A DNA stretch of 64,000 nt from Larix kaempferi (GCA_027924585.1 BSBM01000370.1:27275501-27339500); one strand, 5' to 3'. Shown: positions 46,160 to 59,848, counted from the stretch's first letter. Numbers and translations are program-made. Notes: a model not told the origin generated them from the letters alone.

Positions 46160-49100
46160 TCCTAGGAAACCAAATTTTGGCAGTCGTCTTTGACTGTGGA
46201 TTTTCTCATCGTTTCCCATTGCAACTCCAAATTAATTTTCTTTCCATTGACTCCTTTGTTGGAAAGCCGATCTGCTAAGTTGTTGGCCTCCCAACGAACT
46301 TGGGAAGAGATAATTACTAGAATGCTAGACATGAGAGTGGCTATATGGTGTAAGTCGTCTTCCCATTTCCAATTCTTGGCCAAGATATGGATATGGGTGC
46401 CACTATAATAGAATCGCCTTCTATCACTATCATGGTGAATCTAAGGGCAATGGCCAACATGATACCTTTTATGAGCTTGGATAGTTCAACAACATTGTTG
46501 GCTTCCCATCCAAGATAGCCATACAAAATAGTGAGGATGTTATCCCTGTCATTTAATAAGACACCACCATATCCTACATGACTAGTATTGGCTTTGGAGG
46601 CAACATCAAAGTTCAATTTGAAGAAAACTAGAGGGAGGGAAGATAAATTTGGACTATAAATCCTTGGCAATATTTTGTTGAGAAGGGGAGGCGTGAACCG
46701 AAGTTTGATGTCCTAGTCCTAAAAGGTTTATGGCTCTTTTTGATTGAACTGGAGGTCCTGATCAGTTTATGGGCTTAGACTTATGGTTTTTGCAATATTA
46801 TATTTGATCTTAGCCTAGATGAGGTTGGGATTCATTCTTGAGGCATGGAAAATATGTCAATTCCTCCCTTTCCATGTCTCCCAAATACGGAAGCCAAGGA
46901 ACAATTTCCAGATTCTATTTAGGATAGGATTCGAGAAAGGATTACTCGACTAGTGTTCCAAAGTTGAGACAATGCTACCTCATATCCAATCTGATTGTTG
47001 AAATATCATGGCTCCCCTATCCCATAATGCATTTGTATACTCAAATCCATCAAAATGTGATCAATATTTTCATAATTGTCTTTATAGATTGCACAAAACG
47101 AGGGTCCATCAAAGCCTTGCTTAAACATGTTGTCCCATGTTGGAATTCGCCCCCAAACAACCAACTATGAGAAGAGGGATACCTTGGGCCATAGTTTGGT
47201 AGTCCATATCTTAGTCCAAATTTGTTTTTGTGGAGGATTCTCATGGCCAATCGTAGTAAGTCTCTTTAAGGTAGAAGTTGCCACATGGTTTATACCCGCA
47301 ATGGATTTTTTCATGCTCGGTTTTAGTTTCGATCTAATGTTGTTAGAGCTCTTCCCAAATGCCCTACTAGTCTTCTCTACTCCCACTCGACCATTGAGAT
47401 GGGTGAATCCAAGCCCGGGAGTCTTGTTGATCTTCCTATGGTTGCCAAAAGTGCTTCACCTTCAACATCTTACTGTCTTTGAGGCTTTGTTGAAGAGTAG
47501 GAATGGGGTGTGTATCCCCAAATTTGGGGAGTTGTTTCCAATAATCCTCCCAAAACAAGGTTGTGTTGCCATCCTTCACCTCCCAGAAACAATGATTTTG
47601 GATCAAATGCATTTTATCCCTTGCCGAGTTCCATATCAATGATCCTTGAATATTTCCATCTATCCTAATGAATTTTTGTTTTCCAATCCCATGGGCATCT
47701 TTTCCTACCATAACAAATCCCATGAATTTTGTTGGTGAGTAACCCAACGCCACCATGTTTTGACTCCCATCATGGTTTTTCTAGTCTCGAGATCCCTTAG
47801 ACCAAGATCTCCTCTAGATTTAGGTAGACCGAGTTTGTCCCAGTTGACCAGGGCCCATTTTTTTATGGTTAATGGAGCTATTTCATAAAAATTTCCTTTG
47901 CATATTTCTAATGGATTTAAGAATATATTTTTGTGCCATCATGACATAAAAAAGATATGTGGGCATTGCTTGAAGGATAGATTTGACGAGGATGAGCCGA
48001 CCAGCTAGATTGAGAGTTCGAAAAGTCCATCACAACAACTTTTTTTCCAACCTGACATGCAAGTCTTTCCAGGAAGAATGTTTGATGGCAGAGTGAAGGG
48101 AGATTCCTTGGAATCCAAGGATTATGGTAATGATTCTCTGGATTAGCGAGGGAATATTGAAAAAGAAAATATGAAATTTGGCAGCATTGATAGAGGTACA
48201 TGAGGCATCCATGAAATCTTTAAGAACCTACTTAACATATTTGTCTTCTTTATCCAAAGGATGACCCATTAGGAGGGTGTCATCCACAAATTGCTGGTGA
48301 GTGTGTTTTAGATCTAGGCTGTGAAAACTAAGATGATATATTTTTCTAGAAAGAGAGGCCACTTAAATATGACAGCTAAGGCCCTCTACCATAAGGATGA
48401 AAAGGAAGGGGTAAAGGGGGTCCCCCTACTGGATGCCACATGAAGGTTTGAAGTTGGGGAGGATACTCCATTAATGAGGATGGAAAAAAAGGGGGATGAA
48501 GTAATAGCAATGATCTAATAGGTCCATCTACACCCAGAGCCAAAGGCAATGATAATTTGCTCGATATATTGGCAGCTTAATTTTTCAAATTCCTTTGATG
48601 TGTCAAGATTAATAAGCATACTAGGTTTCTTGGCAAATTTAAGAGAGTGAATGACTACATGAGATAAGATAATACCGCCAAGAATTTGCCTCCCTTCCAC
48701 ATAGCCTGATTGCTACGTTGATATTAGGCAAGGTAGAATGGGCTTCAAGCAATCCACAATGGCTTTTGTGATTAATTTATAAATGACATTGTAGAGAAAA
48801 ATGGGTCGATACTTACTTGGATCAATAGATTGGTTTTCTTTGGGTATAAGCACCGAAAATGTGGAATTGAGAGAAGGAAGGGCTGTAGCCATTCTTTGGG
48901 ACTCTTCCACTATCTCTAGAACTTCCTTTCTAATAAGATACTAACAATGATGGAAAAAATTGGAGGTGAATGGATCCAACCTTGGCAATTTTCTTGCCAC
49001 CATCTACATGACTTCCTGCTCGACCTCTTCCTCTTCAATGGCTTGCATTAGGCTGTCACTTTGTTCCTGAGGCACCATTTAGGGGATGTGTGTAGTAATT

Positions 49101-51041
49101 TTATTGATGCTTATTGATCTATCTTGAATGAATTATGAGAAAAGGTCCATGGAGAAGGAAACCAATTCTTTCTCTAGATCTTCATGCGAAGTGAATTTCT
49201 TCTCTCTTGAGTTAAGTATAGAGGTAATTATTTTGCCTTGCATGTACTGTAGCATCGAATGATGAAAGAAGACGTTGTTCTTCTCCCCCTCTTTAATCCA
49301 TTGGACCCAAAACTTTTGATGCCAGAGGACCACTTCTTGTTCATGTTGTTCATCTATTTGAAATTAGATGTTGGCTTCAACTTACTCTACGGATGGAGTG
49401 TGGCCTTCTTGGATAATTTGAAGTTCAATGATCTCCATTTTTTCATGCAAGTCTTTTTGAGCATGAAATATATTTCAAAATTATTCCTTGTTCCACTATT
49501 TTAGGTGCAACTTGAGGTGCTTCATTTTTTGTTGAAAGCGATACATTGGTCGACCTTGATGTAAGGACCCAAAAAAATATAAGATTATAAACCTTAATGA
49601 ATTCATATTTCTTGAGAACAATTTTAGAAAGAACATAGTCCATCAAGTGTATATCATCAATCAAACAATATCAAAATAAATAGCAAAAATTGAAATTTTA
49701 TTCTAGGAAAAGAATCTACACTTACTTGATCGGTGAAAAGCTTTATCAGTTTGGAATGTAGACCTTGTAATCCTTTAGTCACCATCTCCTCTACCCGCAA
49801 AAATAGTTTGGGGGGAAACTCTCCACCCAAGCAACCCCCAATAGACGCTGAGGCCCCCAAACCTCAACATTAATTAACACTATACCAGACCACATAATAC
49901 GTTAACTCTTTCCTCTATTTCTCTATCAATTTGTGATCCACCCTCTCCGTATCCTCCATTTAATAGGTGCTCAAACAAAAGAAAACCAACACAACAAGCA
50001 ACAAATCCCACAAAATAAACTAGCAAGCCCCTTTTTATTTCTTAATTTCCATATTTTATTCAATTTTTTACTTTTTGCATGCATGACACACTTGTCACTC
50101 ATGCACCTAAATTAAGTTATAATGCACATTTTCCTTTTTAATTATATGTGTGTGTGTGTGTGTGTTTCTTGACATTTTTACTATTACCATATTTCATTAC
50201 ACTAATGTCTGATGTTGGGTTGTTACACTTGAAGGGTATCTAATTTTTTTCACCATCATTGAAGATTTTCTTTAAAATATGGGTTGGTGAGCTAAAACTT
50301 TTCAATTTAAAAGGATATATTTTGGGCGTACCTGATACGTTCCAAAGAAGACCAATGGGCCAGTGGTATCAACCCATTGCTAAGAGAATGGTCAACTCCA
50401 AGTTACCCCCTGTAACACAATGGTTTCTGAGACTAAAAAGCAAACATGTGTTGATACAAAGTATACTCCCCTCCACACTTATTTTTCATGTGTAGATACC
50501 ATTAGAAGATTTTAAATCAACCAACCCGAGGTGTTGTATAGTTTCCTAGAATAGGTCACTATCTTGGTCCAATATTCGATGCCTTCCTTTCCTTTCCAAT
50601 GAGGAGGTAATCATATTAAAGTCCCCTACGAGAATCCATTGACCCTTGTCTATCTGCACGACCATCCAAGAAAGGAATTCCAAGAACTACAACTTTTGAG
50701 GGGTACTGTGAGGCCCATGCATATTGGTAATATTCCCAACAATCTGTGATCCAAGGAGATGTAACTCAGTCAAGAGGCAATGGCAAGTGGCTATGTATTC
50801 ATTGAGAAGTATTTCTTCTTGGTTCCAGGGCAAGGCGAAGCCTCCAATTGAGGAAGGCATCGATTACTATGGATTCTGGGCCCTTCCAAATTTGATTGTC
50901 CATTTTGGCGAGTGTTTCATTTTCACACTTTGTTTCATGCAACATTAGGATTTGAGATTGTCTCCGCTTGAGTTTGTTTCGCAATAACCCGTGTTTTGAT
51001 TTTCCATTAACACCTTGTATGTTCCAATAAATGGCTTTCAT
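46160..51041 (-). pseudogene. LINE ORF2: endonuclease, polymerase, zf-RVT, RNase H
   Basis: Starts MKAIYWNIQGVNGKSKHGLL (51041), with W-N-I-Q-G and H-E-T-K of the APE-type endonuclease. It continues through FWVQWIKEGEKNNVFFHHSM (49310), reverse transcriptase blocks FSVLIPKENQSIDPSKYRPI (about 48850), LINLDTSKEFEKL, and the catalytic HQQFVDDTLLMGHPLDKED (about 48297-48240). After that come IWNSARDKMHLIQNHCFWEV of the post-polymerase region (47756-47436) and an RNase H domain (FFKLNFDVASKANTSHVGYG, 46670-46341; then VRWEANNLADRLSNKG, 46300-46245). Several frameshifts and stops separate these. In a living element it would nick DNA and copy the LINE RNA there. Confidence 0.9.
50147..50165. repeat. 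(TG)n microsatellite
   Basis: A run of TG dinucleotides of about 19 bases within the decayed LINE ORF2 region. Confidence 0.9.
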
Positions 51042-51702
51042 TGAGAAACATGGGGGATAGAAGAATATATCTTAGTGAGCAAGGAATATTGCCTTGAATA
51101 AACCAACTGTTCTCAAACTTTTTCGAGCCACTACTTGTTGCTCTTTCACCCTTTTTCCCCACTTCTTTTGAATCCCAGGGAAAATTTGACCCTTAATTTA
51201 AGCAATGTTTCCTTAAGTATCTGTATTTGTTTGGTTGGGATTGATTGTTGATATTTTATTTTTCATGCTTCTTCTATGCTCTGTAAGTCCATGTCACCTA
51301 GAGCCATATCTTCAACTTCTTATGGATTGGAAGCTTGATCTAGATCCGTGGTGATTCGAATGTGTGATGGTTTATTACTGGAGGTTTTGGATGTATCCTT
51401 ACCTAGGTTTGGGTCTTCATGTTGGGGTGGTTGATCAATGTCCTCATTATATTTTGGCATGGCTGGTGATGTTGATTTCCTTGCTTCTTCCGTTTATTCC
51501 TGGAATTCATTGATAGATTCAAATTAATTATTGGTTTCACCCTTTTGAGGTTGCTCTGACATCATAGTCCTCTTGGGTTGTTTCCTATGGTTTGTGACCT
51601 TTGTGTAGCCATGTTCATCAACCTCAAAGGTTGGAGTGGGTTAAATGGGGACAGTGCTCAGAGGGAAATCCCGAAAGAGGTGTCCATGCTCATGGCATTT
51701 TT

Positions 51703-52284
51703 TGTTGGGGATCTAAATACCGATTATAGAAGGCATGCAAATTGATTCATATAGATAAGCACAAAATACATTAACAATGGCATACACAACACATCAAAAA
51801 CATTACACAAAAATGACTGGAAACCTCTCTCTTGATTAAAACCAACAAACCAATGAGCTTTCACTCATCTATTAATCAAACACTCAAAACAAGTGTTTGC
51901 AACTGTGAATTGCTAGACCACAAGTCACACTTCATTACATGATCATGCTGCACACTACTTCATTATAGTACATCATGCATAACTTACATCTTATTTATAG
52001 ATGCAATACAACCAACTACTCAATAATGACAATCCATACCACTTTTGGTTATTCTATTACAGTCAACTTGACTAGGTCAACCTTGGTCAATCGTTTGTTG
52101 AGATTCCGGTCATTCCGTCAACTTCCCATCGACCAGTCATTTTCATTTCGACCAAACAACTATTCTAGTCGGTTGGATGACTAAACCGTCCAATGTCTGT
52201 CTCCTTCGACTTTAGTCTACTTATACCAATCAACTATCGACTTTTCCAGTCGATTTACATGCACATAATATAACATTCCCAACA
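51703..52284 (-). repeat. 3' LTR of the copia element
   Basis: 582 bases on the plus strand from TGTTGGGG to TTCCCAACA, giving canonical TG...CA ends. Shares with its partner CAGGCATGCAAATTGATTC-type and ACATTAACAATGGCATACAC blocks. Confidence 0.95.
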
Positions 52285-52369
52285 TTCTCCCACTTGTTGT
52301 ATTCTTTGCCTAAATAAGAAATTTCGAACTTCAATTCATTTAACCAAGGCTAGCAAGCCCATATTTTCC

Positions 52370-55300
52370 CTACACTAGGAAATTTTTTTCTGTGCTTACC
52401 AACTTAGCCAATGAATCTACAACATTCTTTACTATGTATACCTTTTCCAGTAACACCTTCGGGCTCTCCACCATCTCCCTCACAAAATGGTATTGAACAT
52501 CAATTTGTTTAGTCTTCGAATGATATGTTGGATTCTTTTCCAAGAATATTGCACTTTGATTGACACAATCCAACCTAACAACATGTTGTCTGAACCTAAT
52601 TTTTGAATACAATATTTGCAACTAAACAAATTCCTTGCATGCATGAGTAGTTGTAGTGTATTCAACCTTAGTAGTGACAGTGCAATGACTGACTGCCTCC
52701 TACTCATACAATTGACTACTCCTCCAAATATCTTGAACACATATCCACTAGTCGACCATCTGCAGTTGAAATCTATAGCCCATTCAAAATCGAAAAAACC
52801 AAGTACATTGATTTCCTTGTTGTCCTCAGGCTTTCCTCCATAAAAAATTACAAAATCCATTGTTCTAAGCAGATACCCGAATATTCTTTTTACTATGGTC
52901 CAATTCTCTTTTCAAGGTGTTGTCATGTACCTGCTCAACACTCCCACTACATGGGAAATTTCAGGTCGTGTACACACCATATCATACATCAGACTACCTA
53001 CAACACTTGCATAGGGCACAGGTAACATGTACTCACTTTCTTCATGTGTCTTAGGATAGTGTTCAACAGATAGCTTGACTCCCCTAACTAGAATGGGGAC
53101 CTTGATCGGTTTACTCTCGTGCATGTTGAAATGCTTCAGGACTGCCTCAACATATTTCCTCTGACTTAACCAGAGTCTTCTACCTACATGATCTCTCTAT
53201 ATTTCCATTTCAAGAATGAATTTTGTTGCTTTGAGATCCTTCATGTCAAACTTAGAGGATAATTGCAGTTTCACCTCCTTTCTTAGATCCATGTTATTCT
53301 CGACTAACAACATGTCGATATACAAAACTACATATATGAAATGACCACCAACTTTCTTCCAGTACACACAGTGATCAACATGACTTCTCACAAACCATGG
53401 CTCCTGAATATACTTGTCAAACTTTTGATACCACATCCTAGGTGATTTTTTTAGATTGTAAAGAGACTTCTTGAGCTTATAGAACAACTCCTTTTCTCCA
53501 TTCATTATAAAAACTTCAGGATGCTTATATGAATTTATTCTTCAAGATCACCCTGAAGAAATGTTGGCTTTACATCAATCTATTCTATTTCAAGATAAAA
53601 TGTTGTAGCTAAAGACATTAGTATCCTTATGGAAGTTAGCTTAGAAACAGGCCAAAAATTTCACCAAATTTACTGCCCTCGACTTGGGAATATCCTTTCG
53701 CACTTGGGAACATCCTTTCACTACCAGTCAAGTCTTTTATTTATCGACTTGTCCTGTTGCATTTAACTTTTTCTTGAACACATACTTACTGTTGACGAGT
53801 TTCCTTCCATTTGGTAATGCAACTAGATTCCATGTTTTATTTTTCTTTAAGGACTCCATTTCCTCTTCCATGGTCCTTTTCTAGAGTTTTCCCTCTATCG
53901 AGTCAATAACAAAAAAATATAGCAAAAATTAGGTGGAATATACCTTTCTAGTTGTTTCCTTGCTCATACAAGACCTCCTTACATCTGGAGTTAGTTGTTC
54001 CGCCTCTTCATCAGATTCGATCGACTCTCCCAAATCCAGAATTCCATCGTTCATTTCAAACTCTTGCTTTTTTTTTTTCTCTTTTAATCTCTTCATCCCT
54101 GGAATTTACTCCGACTTCTTTGAATATCACATCTCGACTATAGACTTCCTTCCTTGTCACTATGTTCCACAACTTATACCCTTTCACTCCATCCTTGTAC
54201 CCGATGAATATGCACTTCTCCAACTTGTTGTCAAGTTTTTTTCTTTTCTCCTTTGGGACATGCACAAAGGCATCACATCCAAACACTTTGAGATGTGTAA
54301 GAGAGAGCTTCTTACCAGCCCATGCCTCATATGGAGTCTTGTCGACTAGAGCCGTCGACATTGAACTATTTACCAGGTAACATGCCGTGTCGATTGCCTA
54401 TGCCCAAAATTCTTATGTGATTCCTGCACCACTGAGCATGATCCTTGCTTTCTCCATCAACATTCTATTCATCGTTTCAACAACTACGTTATGTTGAGGT
54501 GTGTATGGAGTTGTGTTTTGTCGAGATATACTGTGCTATTTGTAGAACTGGTTGAATGCTTTTCCACTGAATTCTCCTCCATTATCAATTCTTAGCACCT
54601 TCATATTTTTACCAGTCTGATTCTCCAAAAGAGATTTAAACTCTTGAAACTTTTCAAAGACCTCAGATTCTTCCTTAGAAAATATGACCATGTCATTTTG
54701 GAGAAATCATCTATGAAAGAAACGTAATATTGGGATCCTCCTAGTGAAGGGATCGACACAGGTCCAAACACATCACCATGTATTAGGTCCAATATTTCTT
54801 TAGCCCTAGTGGCACCAGATGAGAATCTTACACGACTCTATTTAACATAAATAAAATGTTCACGGAAGTTGACTTCTTCAGAATAATCAGGGAGACCTTC
54901 AACCATACCTTTGTTGTGCATAGCACAAATACATTTCTCACCTATATTTCCCATCTGCTAATGCCACAACATAGTTGAGTTGACTAGATAAGAGGATGTT
55001 TCGTTGGACTCAAGATAGACCATATTAACATTTTCGTCGGTGTATGTTATTCCCAATAATTTGTATAGGGTTCCAGTTTGAACTCCTCTCATTGGTACCA
55101 TTGCTCCTCACATCATCTTGCATGTATTTTTCTCAAATGCGTACTGCACACCCTTGTTCCCCATCTTACTTATCGATCAGATCAAGTTTCGATCCAAACT
55201 TGGGATATGTAGTACTCCTCAAAGTTTTCCTATTCTTCCATCCTTCATCTTCAGTTGAGCTTTGCCTCATCTGACTATCCTGGTCAGTGAGTCATCTTCT

Positions 55301-56367
55301 AGTAGGACATCAATGTTTTCGATCTTCTCATACTCACAGAACCACTCTCTACGCAGTGTCATTTGATATGACACACTGGAGTTGATAAGCCAAGAATCAC
55401 GATCCGAATGTGTACTTGAGGATGCCAAATACACATCTCCTTTCTCCTTTTGCGAAGACTTACCATTAGTTGAATGACCTTCTTCAAACACTTTTCCTTT
55501 CTCGACTTCCTTTGATTTGCAGTTTAGCCTATAATACTTGAATTTACTGCATCACCAACATGCTTTCATCGTTGGAACAAGGGATCTAGTCTTATATCTA
55601 CCCCTCGACTTCAATATTCTACCAGAGGTTTTTCCTTTTCCTTTGTCTATCGGTAGACCTCGTACCATCAAGGCTTCATGGGTCATACTGTCCATGTTCT
55701 TTCGTCTCATCTCTTTCAACAGCAGAGACATGACCACATCGTTTATCTTCAATGTGGTACTATTTCTTCCAATATCCACGACCATGCTATCACGGAATCT
55801 AGAAAAGAACACAACAAAATGATGCATTTTTCCTCCTCAGTGATTTTAATATCCACAGATAACAACTCACTGATCACGGTGTTGAACAAATTCAAATGCT
55901 TTGTAACCGAGTCACCTTCACCCATCCTTAGAAGATATAGCTTCTTCCAAAGAAATAACTTGTTAACTAGAGATTTCAGCTAGTACATGTTCCCTAACGT
56001 TTCCCATAGCCTATTTGTAGTATCTTCTTCTGATACATTCAACAATACAAAATATGCTAAACAAAGTCGGATTGTACTCCTTGCCTTTCTATCGATATTC
56101 TTCCAGTATTCCTTTGACACACCCGCTAGAGTCGTTCTTGGGTCAACTGCAATCCATTGTTCTCAATATAAAAGGAGATCCTCCATCTTAAGCTTCCAAA
56201 GCTCAAAATATTTCCCATTAAACTTTTCAATTTCTATCTGCAATGTGTTTTCCATTCTAACTATAAATCAATGTTTTCAGAAACTCCCACAACAACAAGT
56301 ATTCCCCAGATCCAGGAACAAGCCAAAACCCTCAGCAACAAAGGTGTCCCCCTGTAGCCAAATATAG
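52370..56367 (-). pseudogene. Copia gag-pol polyprotein, degenerate
   Basis: Minus-strand order: gag (about 56260-55700; FNGKYFELWKLKMEDLL, ANRLWETLGNMY-like text), pre-integrase part (55491-55267; DSWLINSSVSYQMT), integrase (54792-54056; LIHGDVFGPVSIPSLGGSQY, VSFIDDFSKMTWSYFL, KTPYEAWAGKKLSLTHLKVF), reverse transcriptase (53505-53197; FYKLKKSLYNLKKSPRMWYQ, with YIDMLL where active elements have Y-V-D-D-M-L), then RASVVGSLMY-like linker (53124-52912) and RNase H (52860-52370; ending KQIDVQYHFVREMVE). The second catalytic Asp of the polymerase is replaced by Met, and many stops and frame changes are present, so it is inactive. Confidence 0.92.
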
Positions 56368-56380
56368 TTATGATACCAAC

Positions 56381-56969
56381 TGTTGGTTCTTAATACCGAT
56401 TATAGCAGGCATGCAAATTGATTCATATAGTTAAGCGCAAAATACATTAACAATGGCATACACAACACATGAAACACATTACACAAAAATTACCTTGGAA
56501 ACCTCTCTTAAGGAAAACCAACAAACTGTTGATATTTCACTCATATATTAATCAAACACTCAAAACATGTGTTTACAACCGTGACTTGCTAGACAAAAAA
56601 TCACACTTCATTACATGATCATGCTAGACACTACTTCATTACAGTACATCATGCATAGCCATTACATCTTATTTATAAATGCAATACAACCAACTACTCA
56701 TTAATGACAATCCATAACTTCCTAACCACTTTCGGTTATTCTATTACAGTCGACTTAACTGGGCCAAATTTGGTTGATAATCTATTGAGCTTCTGGTCAT
56801 TCCATCGACTTCCCATCGACTAGTTGTTTGCCTTTCGACCAAATGACTATTTTGGTCGGTCGACTGACTAGACCATCCAACGTCTGTCGCCTCTAACTTT
56901 AGTCGACTTATACTAGTTGAATATCAACTTTTCAAGTCAATTCACATGCAAAGAATATAACATTCCCAA
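56381..56969 (-). repeat. 5' LTR of the copia element
   Basis: 589 bases from TGTTGGTTC to TTCCCAA on the plus strand; the terminal CA expected at the right edge is lost. The primer binding site abuts it at about 56365-56380. Confidence 0.93.
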
Positions 56970-57922
56970 ATTTTTTTATAGAGGAATGGAATGTGATCAT
57001 AGTCAATCGTTTGAATCCATTACGAGTCTTTGTACCATAGAGAAATGGCCACGAGAAGAGATTTGGAGATGTTCATGTAGACACAAATCCGAGCATAAGA
57101 GGTGTAGTGTCCAACTTTTGTGGCTTCCGAGACCCTAATAAACGACCCAATATTGTTTCCAATGCTTGCCAGGGTTTCTAGGTCCTAGTATTCCTAAGGC
57201 GATAAATGTAACCAGATCCAAATAGGGGTATGGTTGAATTCCTCTTTCTTAGGAATATTTTTGTTGTTGTCTAAAATCACAGATACAACCCTTCCGAGTT
57301 GAAGAAGTAAGGCCCATTGTCAAAGATGCAATCCTTATCCTCCAAGCTAGAAAAAATGACAGTGAAGAAACCCTTGGAGTCGAGCCTTAAATAGTAATGA
57401 GCTTTGGGTTTCCATTTATTGTTTATCCACTAGATCAAGGCTTTTTGTGTTGGCCAGATACCCAAAAGTTTTCCAATGACCGCATGGTCCTTCATGTATT
57501 GAATTTGATGGTTGATACTTTGAGACATCACCTCGTACCTTGGTGTGCTCTCCATATTCGAAATGAATTTACCCATGGATTGACGATTAACATATATCTG
57601 CTTCTCCTTCCCAGATCCATCAGGGAGTGCTTGAGAAGGGATAGGAGTTCCCTCTCCTTCTATTCCTTGATCATTATCTTTGGATGTGTTAGGTCAATTC
57701 TGGTTAATGTTACTATCTAGAGGATTGATCCTTCTCCTACCCAGAGGATACAAGGTTTATGGGGGGTTGGGTTGGCCCCCTCTGAACAACCATACTTGAG
57801 AGATTCAAGGCCAAAGGCCTGATGGTGGCATCCAGGAACCCCTCAAAACCCTAAATGGAATAATGATAGAACCAAACAGATCCATGATCAAACCCCAACC
57901 AAACCTCCGTCAAATCTCCTTT

Positions 57923-59848
57923 AAGTATTGCGATGCTTTACACAACATAAGGATCATGGTATGTTGGGACTTAAATATTGATACATATTCTATCGCACAA
58001 CCAATGTGGATAACAAAAAATATAAGATGAGATTTTAAAGTCATAAAAACTATTCCAAAATTCCAAATAGAACATATTTGATTGTTTGTTATCTTGTTTA
58101 TGATTCACAACATGTCCCAAAAAAGGAGAGGTGGAGCAAGTTATAGGAATATTCATCTTGTAACCAATAAAATATTATGATAGTAGGAGGGACACTACAT
58201 AATTGAACACTCTCACTGATATACGACTCATGATATATTAAAATTTATACAAACCTTAAAATTAATATAAAATAACATAAAAGTGAGAAGATACTTAAAA
58301 TTAAAAACTATAATTTCCATAACATCTAATACGATATATATAATAAATATTTATTATCTTATTTCTAATTCAATATTTATTATGTTATCTAGAAGTCATT
58401 GTTTATTATTCACACACATATTCTATACATTATGTTACAATTTATACTAAATAAACATAAATTTATAATATTGCATCAATGCTCGAAAACCCGACAAGAT
58501 CACCACCACACTCCCAACTACCTCTATTTTCCAATGATTTAGGTAGAGGAGGAGGAAAATATTTAGCACACACAAGTTGTGAGGAGATATTATTAGGTGA
58601 AGTACCTTTTTTGTTGGCCTTTTCAGTGGATATTGCAGTAATATTTGTGCCCACACAATATAACCCTATCAAAAGTCTCCCTTCTCGAGAAATTCAAGGA
58701 ATAAAAACCTATTAGTATCAAGTAGCAATGGAGCAGATGGATCCACTTTGTAAGAGTTTTCCAAAGGTTTGCTTGGAGACCCCCTCCAACAAAACAAAGT
58801 CATAATAACTAGGCACAATAGACAAGTCCTACATACTATGAAAGGGGCCTAAATATTAAAAAAATTCATCCCTTTGTAGAATATTCACCATTGTCAACCA
58901 ACTAACCCTCCACCACCTCGACATTTAGGGATTCTACAAACACCATCGCGGAACTCCACCAGGCCAATTTAAAAGTCACTTTAGAAATGTTCTAAAGCAA
59001 CAAACTATAAAACGATCATACATATGCAAAGGAAGAATCAAATTTCATGTAGTGAGGGAGCTCTTGTTTTAGACTTGCACAAACAATATATATTTTTTCT
59101 TATAGATAACAACCTACATGGGAAGGCCATTAATTGCATGGGAACCTACAAGGAATAGGAGGAATCTCTTTCCATGCATACCATCAAAATAAATAATGCT
59201 TTTGTATTTTGTCATTCTATATGCAAAACCTTGGAAGTTATTATTTATTTAGTGGCACAAGCATCTCAAATTTGGATATGAGTGAGCACCAATCAATAAC
59301 TCCTAATAGATCTACAATAGATCTAAAGGCATTTTTCAAAAAACAGTGGGCTAGCATCCCATGAAAGAATTTGTATTTATCAATACAACCATTTACACAT
59401 ACGAGTGTCAATTTACATGGATATGTCTTCCTGTATCATTTAAGAATTATATGTGCATTCCAACATTGGGTGCACAGGTGCTCCAACTCTTTGTTTATTA
59501 GTTCCTGCAAAAGCAAAAGCAAGAACTATACTTTTCATTGTAAGTCAAAATGTTTTAACTTTACATTAACTCAATTTCATCTAATAAAGTTTTTCAATGT
59601 TTCAAAAAGCAATTTATTAAGGTGTTTTTTTTTAAAACTAAAAATAAATTTCAAGATTTTTAAATTTCACTCATTTTATTTTCGGATTGGTCAAAGAGGT
59701 TAAAATTAAAAACATTTAATATGAAATTTTGTATAAGTGTCATGCGACAACTTTCACATACCATTGTTGACTTTTGTTTTAAAAAGAGATTGTTGTCATT
59801 TTTAATGTGATGTTTTCATATTTCCGTGACCAATTCTATATATTGTAA
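57923..59848. repeat. Unidentified repeat, copy 1 (longest)
   Basis: About 1.9 kb: an AT-rich first part (57923-58470, starting AAGTATTGCGATGCTTTACA) also found at 61337-61888, then a second part (58470-59848) also found at 43380-44895 and 59849-61336. A plus-strand frame (58479-58715) reads NPTRSPPHSQLPLFSNDLGR then GGGKYLAHTSCEEIL and SVDIAVIFVPTQ. No terminal repeats, transposase or polymerase are seen. Confidence 0.8.

Larger units (their letters stand above)
51703..56969 (-). mobile_element. Ty1/copia LTR retrotransposon
   Basis: LTRs at 51703-52284 (3' LTR) and 56381-56969 (5' LTR); target duplication ATTTT at 51698-51702 and 56970-56974. Reading the minus strand, TTGGTATCATAACTA directly after the 5' LTR fits the initiator tRNA-Met primer site, and AAGTGGGAGAA just before the 3' LTR is the polypurine tract. 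The interior encodes gag, integrase, reverse transcriptase and RNase H in copia order, broken by stops. It is inserted into the zinc-knuckle codons of a LINE ORF1. The LTRs agree at about nine of ten bases by eye, so it is not a recent insertion. Confidence 0.95.
51640..57720 (-). pseudogene. LINE ORF1 (DUF4283, zinc knuckle), split by copia
   Basis: In the minus direction: ISNMESTPRYEVMSQSINHQ, MKDHAVIGKLLGIWPTQKAL, stop, WINNKWKPKAHYYLRLDSKG, FFTVIFSSLEDKDCIFDNGP, YFFNSEGLYL: the DUF4283 domain of plant LINE gag-like proteins (about 57560-57260). Stops follow. The protein reaches DHIPFLYKK at about 56975, where the copia element is inserted, and resumes at 51700 with CHEHGHLFRDFPLSTVPI and a stop. 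The C-X4-H core of a CCHC knuckle is present, but the first and last Cys positions are Tyr and Phe, so the knuckle had already decayed or was altered. ORF1 proteins bind LINE RNA. Confidence 0.85.
44913..57922 (-). mobile_element. Full-length LINE, minus strand, split by a copia element
   Basis: Flanked by 17-bp duplications AAGTATTGTGATGCTTT (44896-44912) and AAGTATTGCGATGCTTT (57923-57939), one mismatch. The 3' end is at the left (T-rich TTCTTTTAA on the plus strand). Without the inserted copia element it is about 7.7 kb, the size of a complete plant L1-type LINE. Order in the minus direction: 5' leader, DUF4283 ORF1 with zinc knuckle, endonuclease, reverse transcriptase, zf-RVT, RNase H, 3' tail. 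All frames are interrupted by stops. It landed in the unidentified repeat. Confidence 0.9.

Noticed and set aside
53197-53505. Active copia polymerase
   Set aside because: The catalytic motif reads Y-I-D-M instead of Y-V-D-D, and stops surround the frame.
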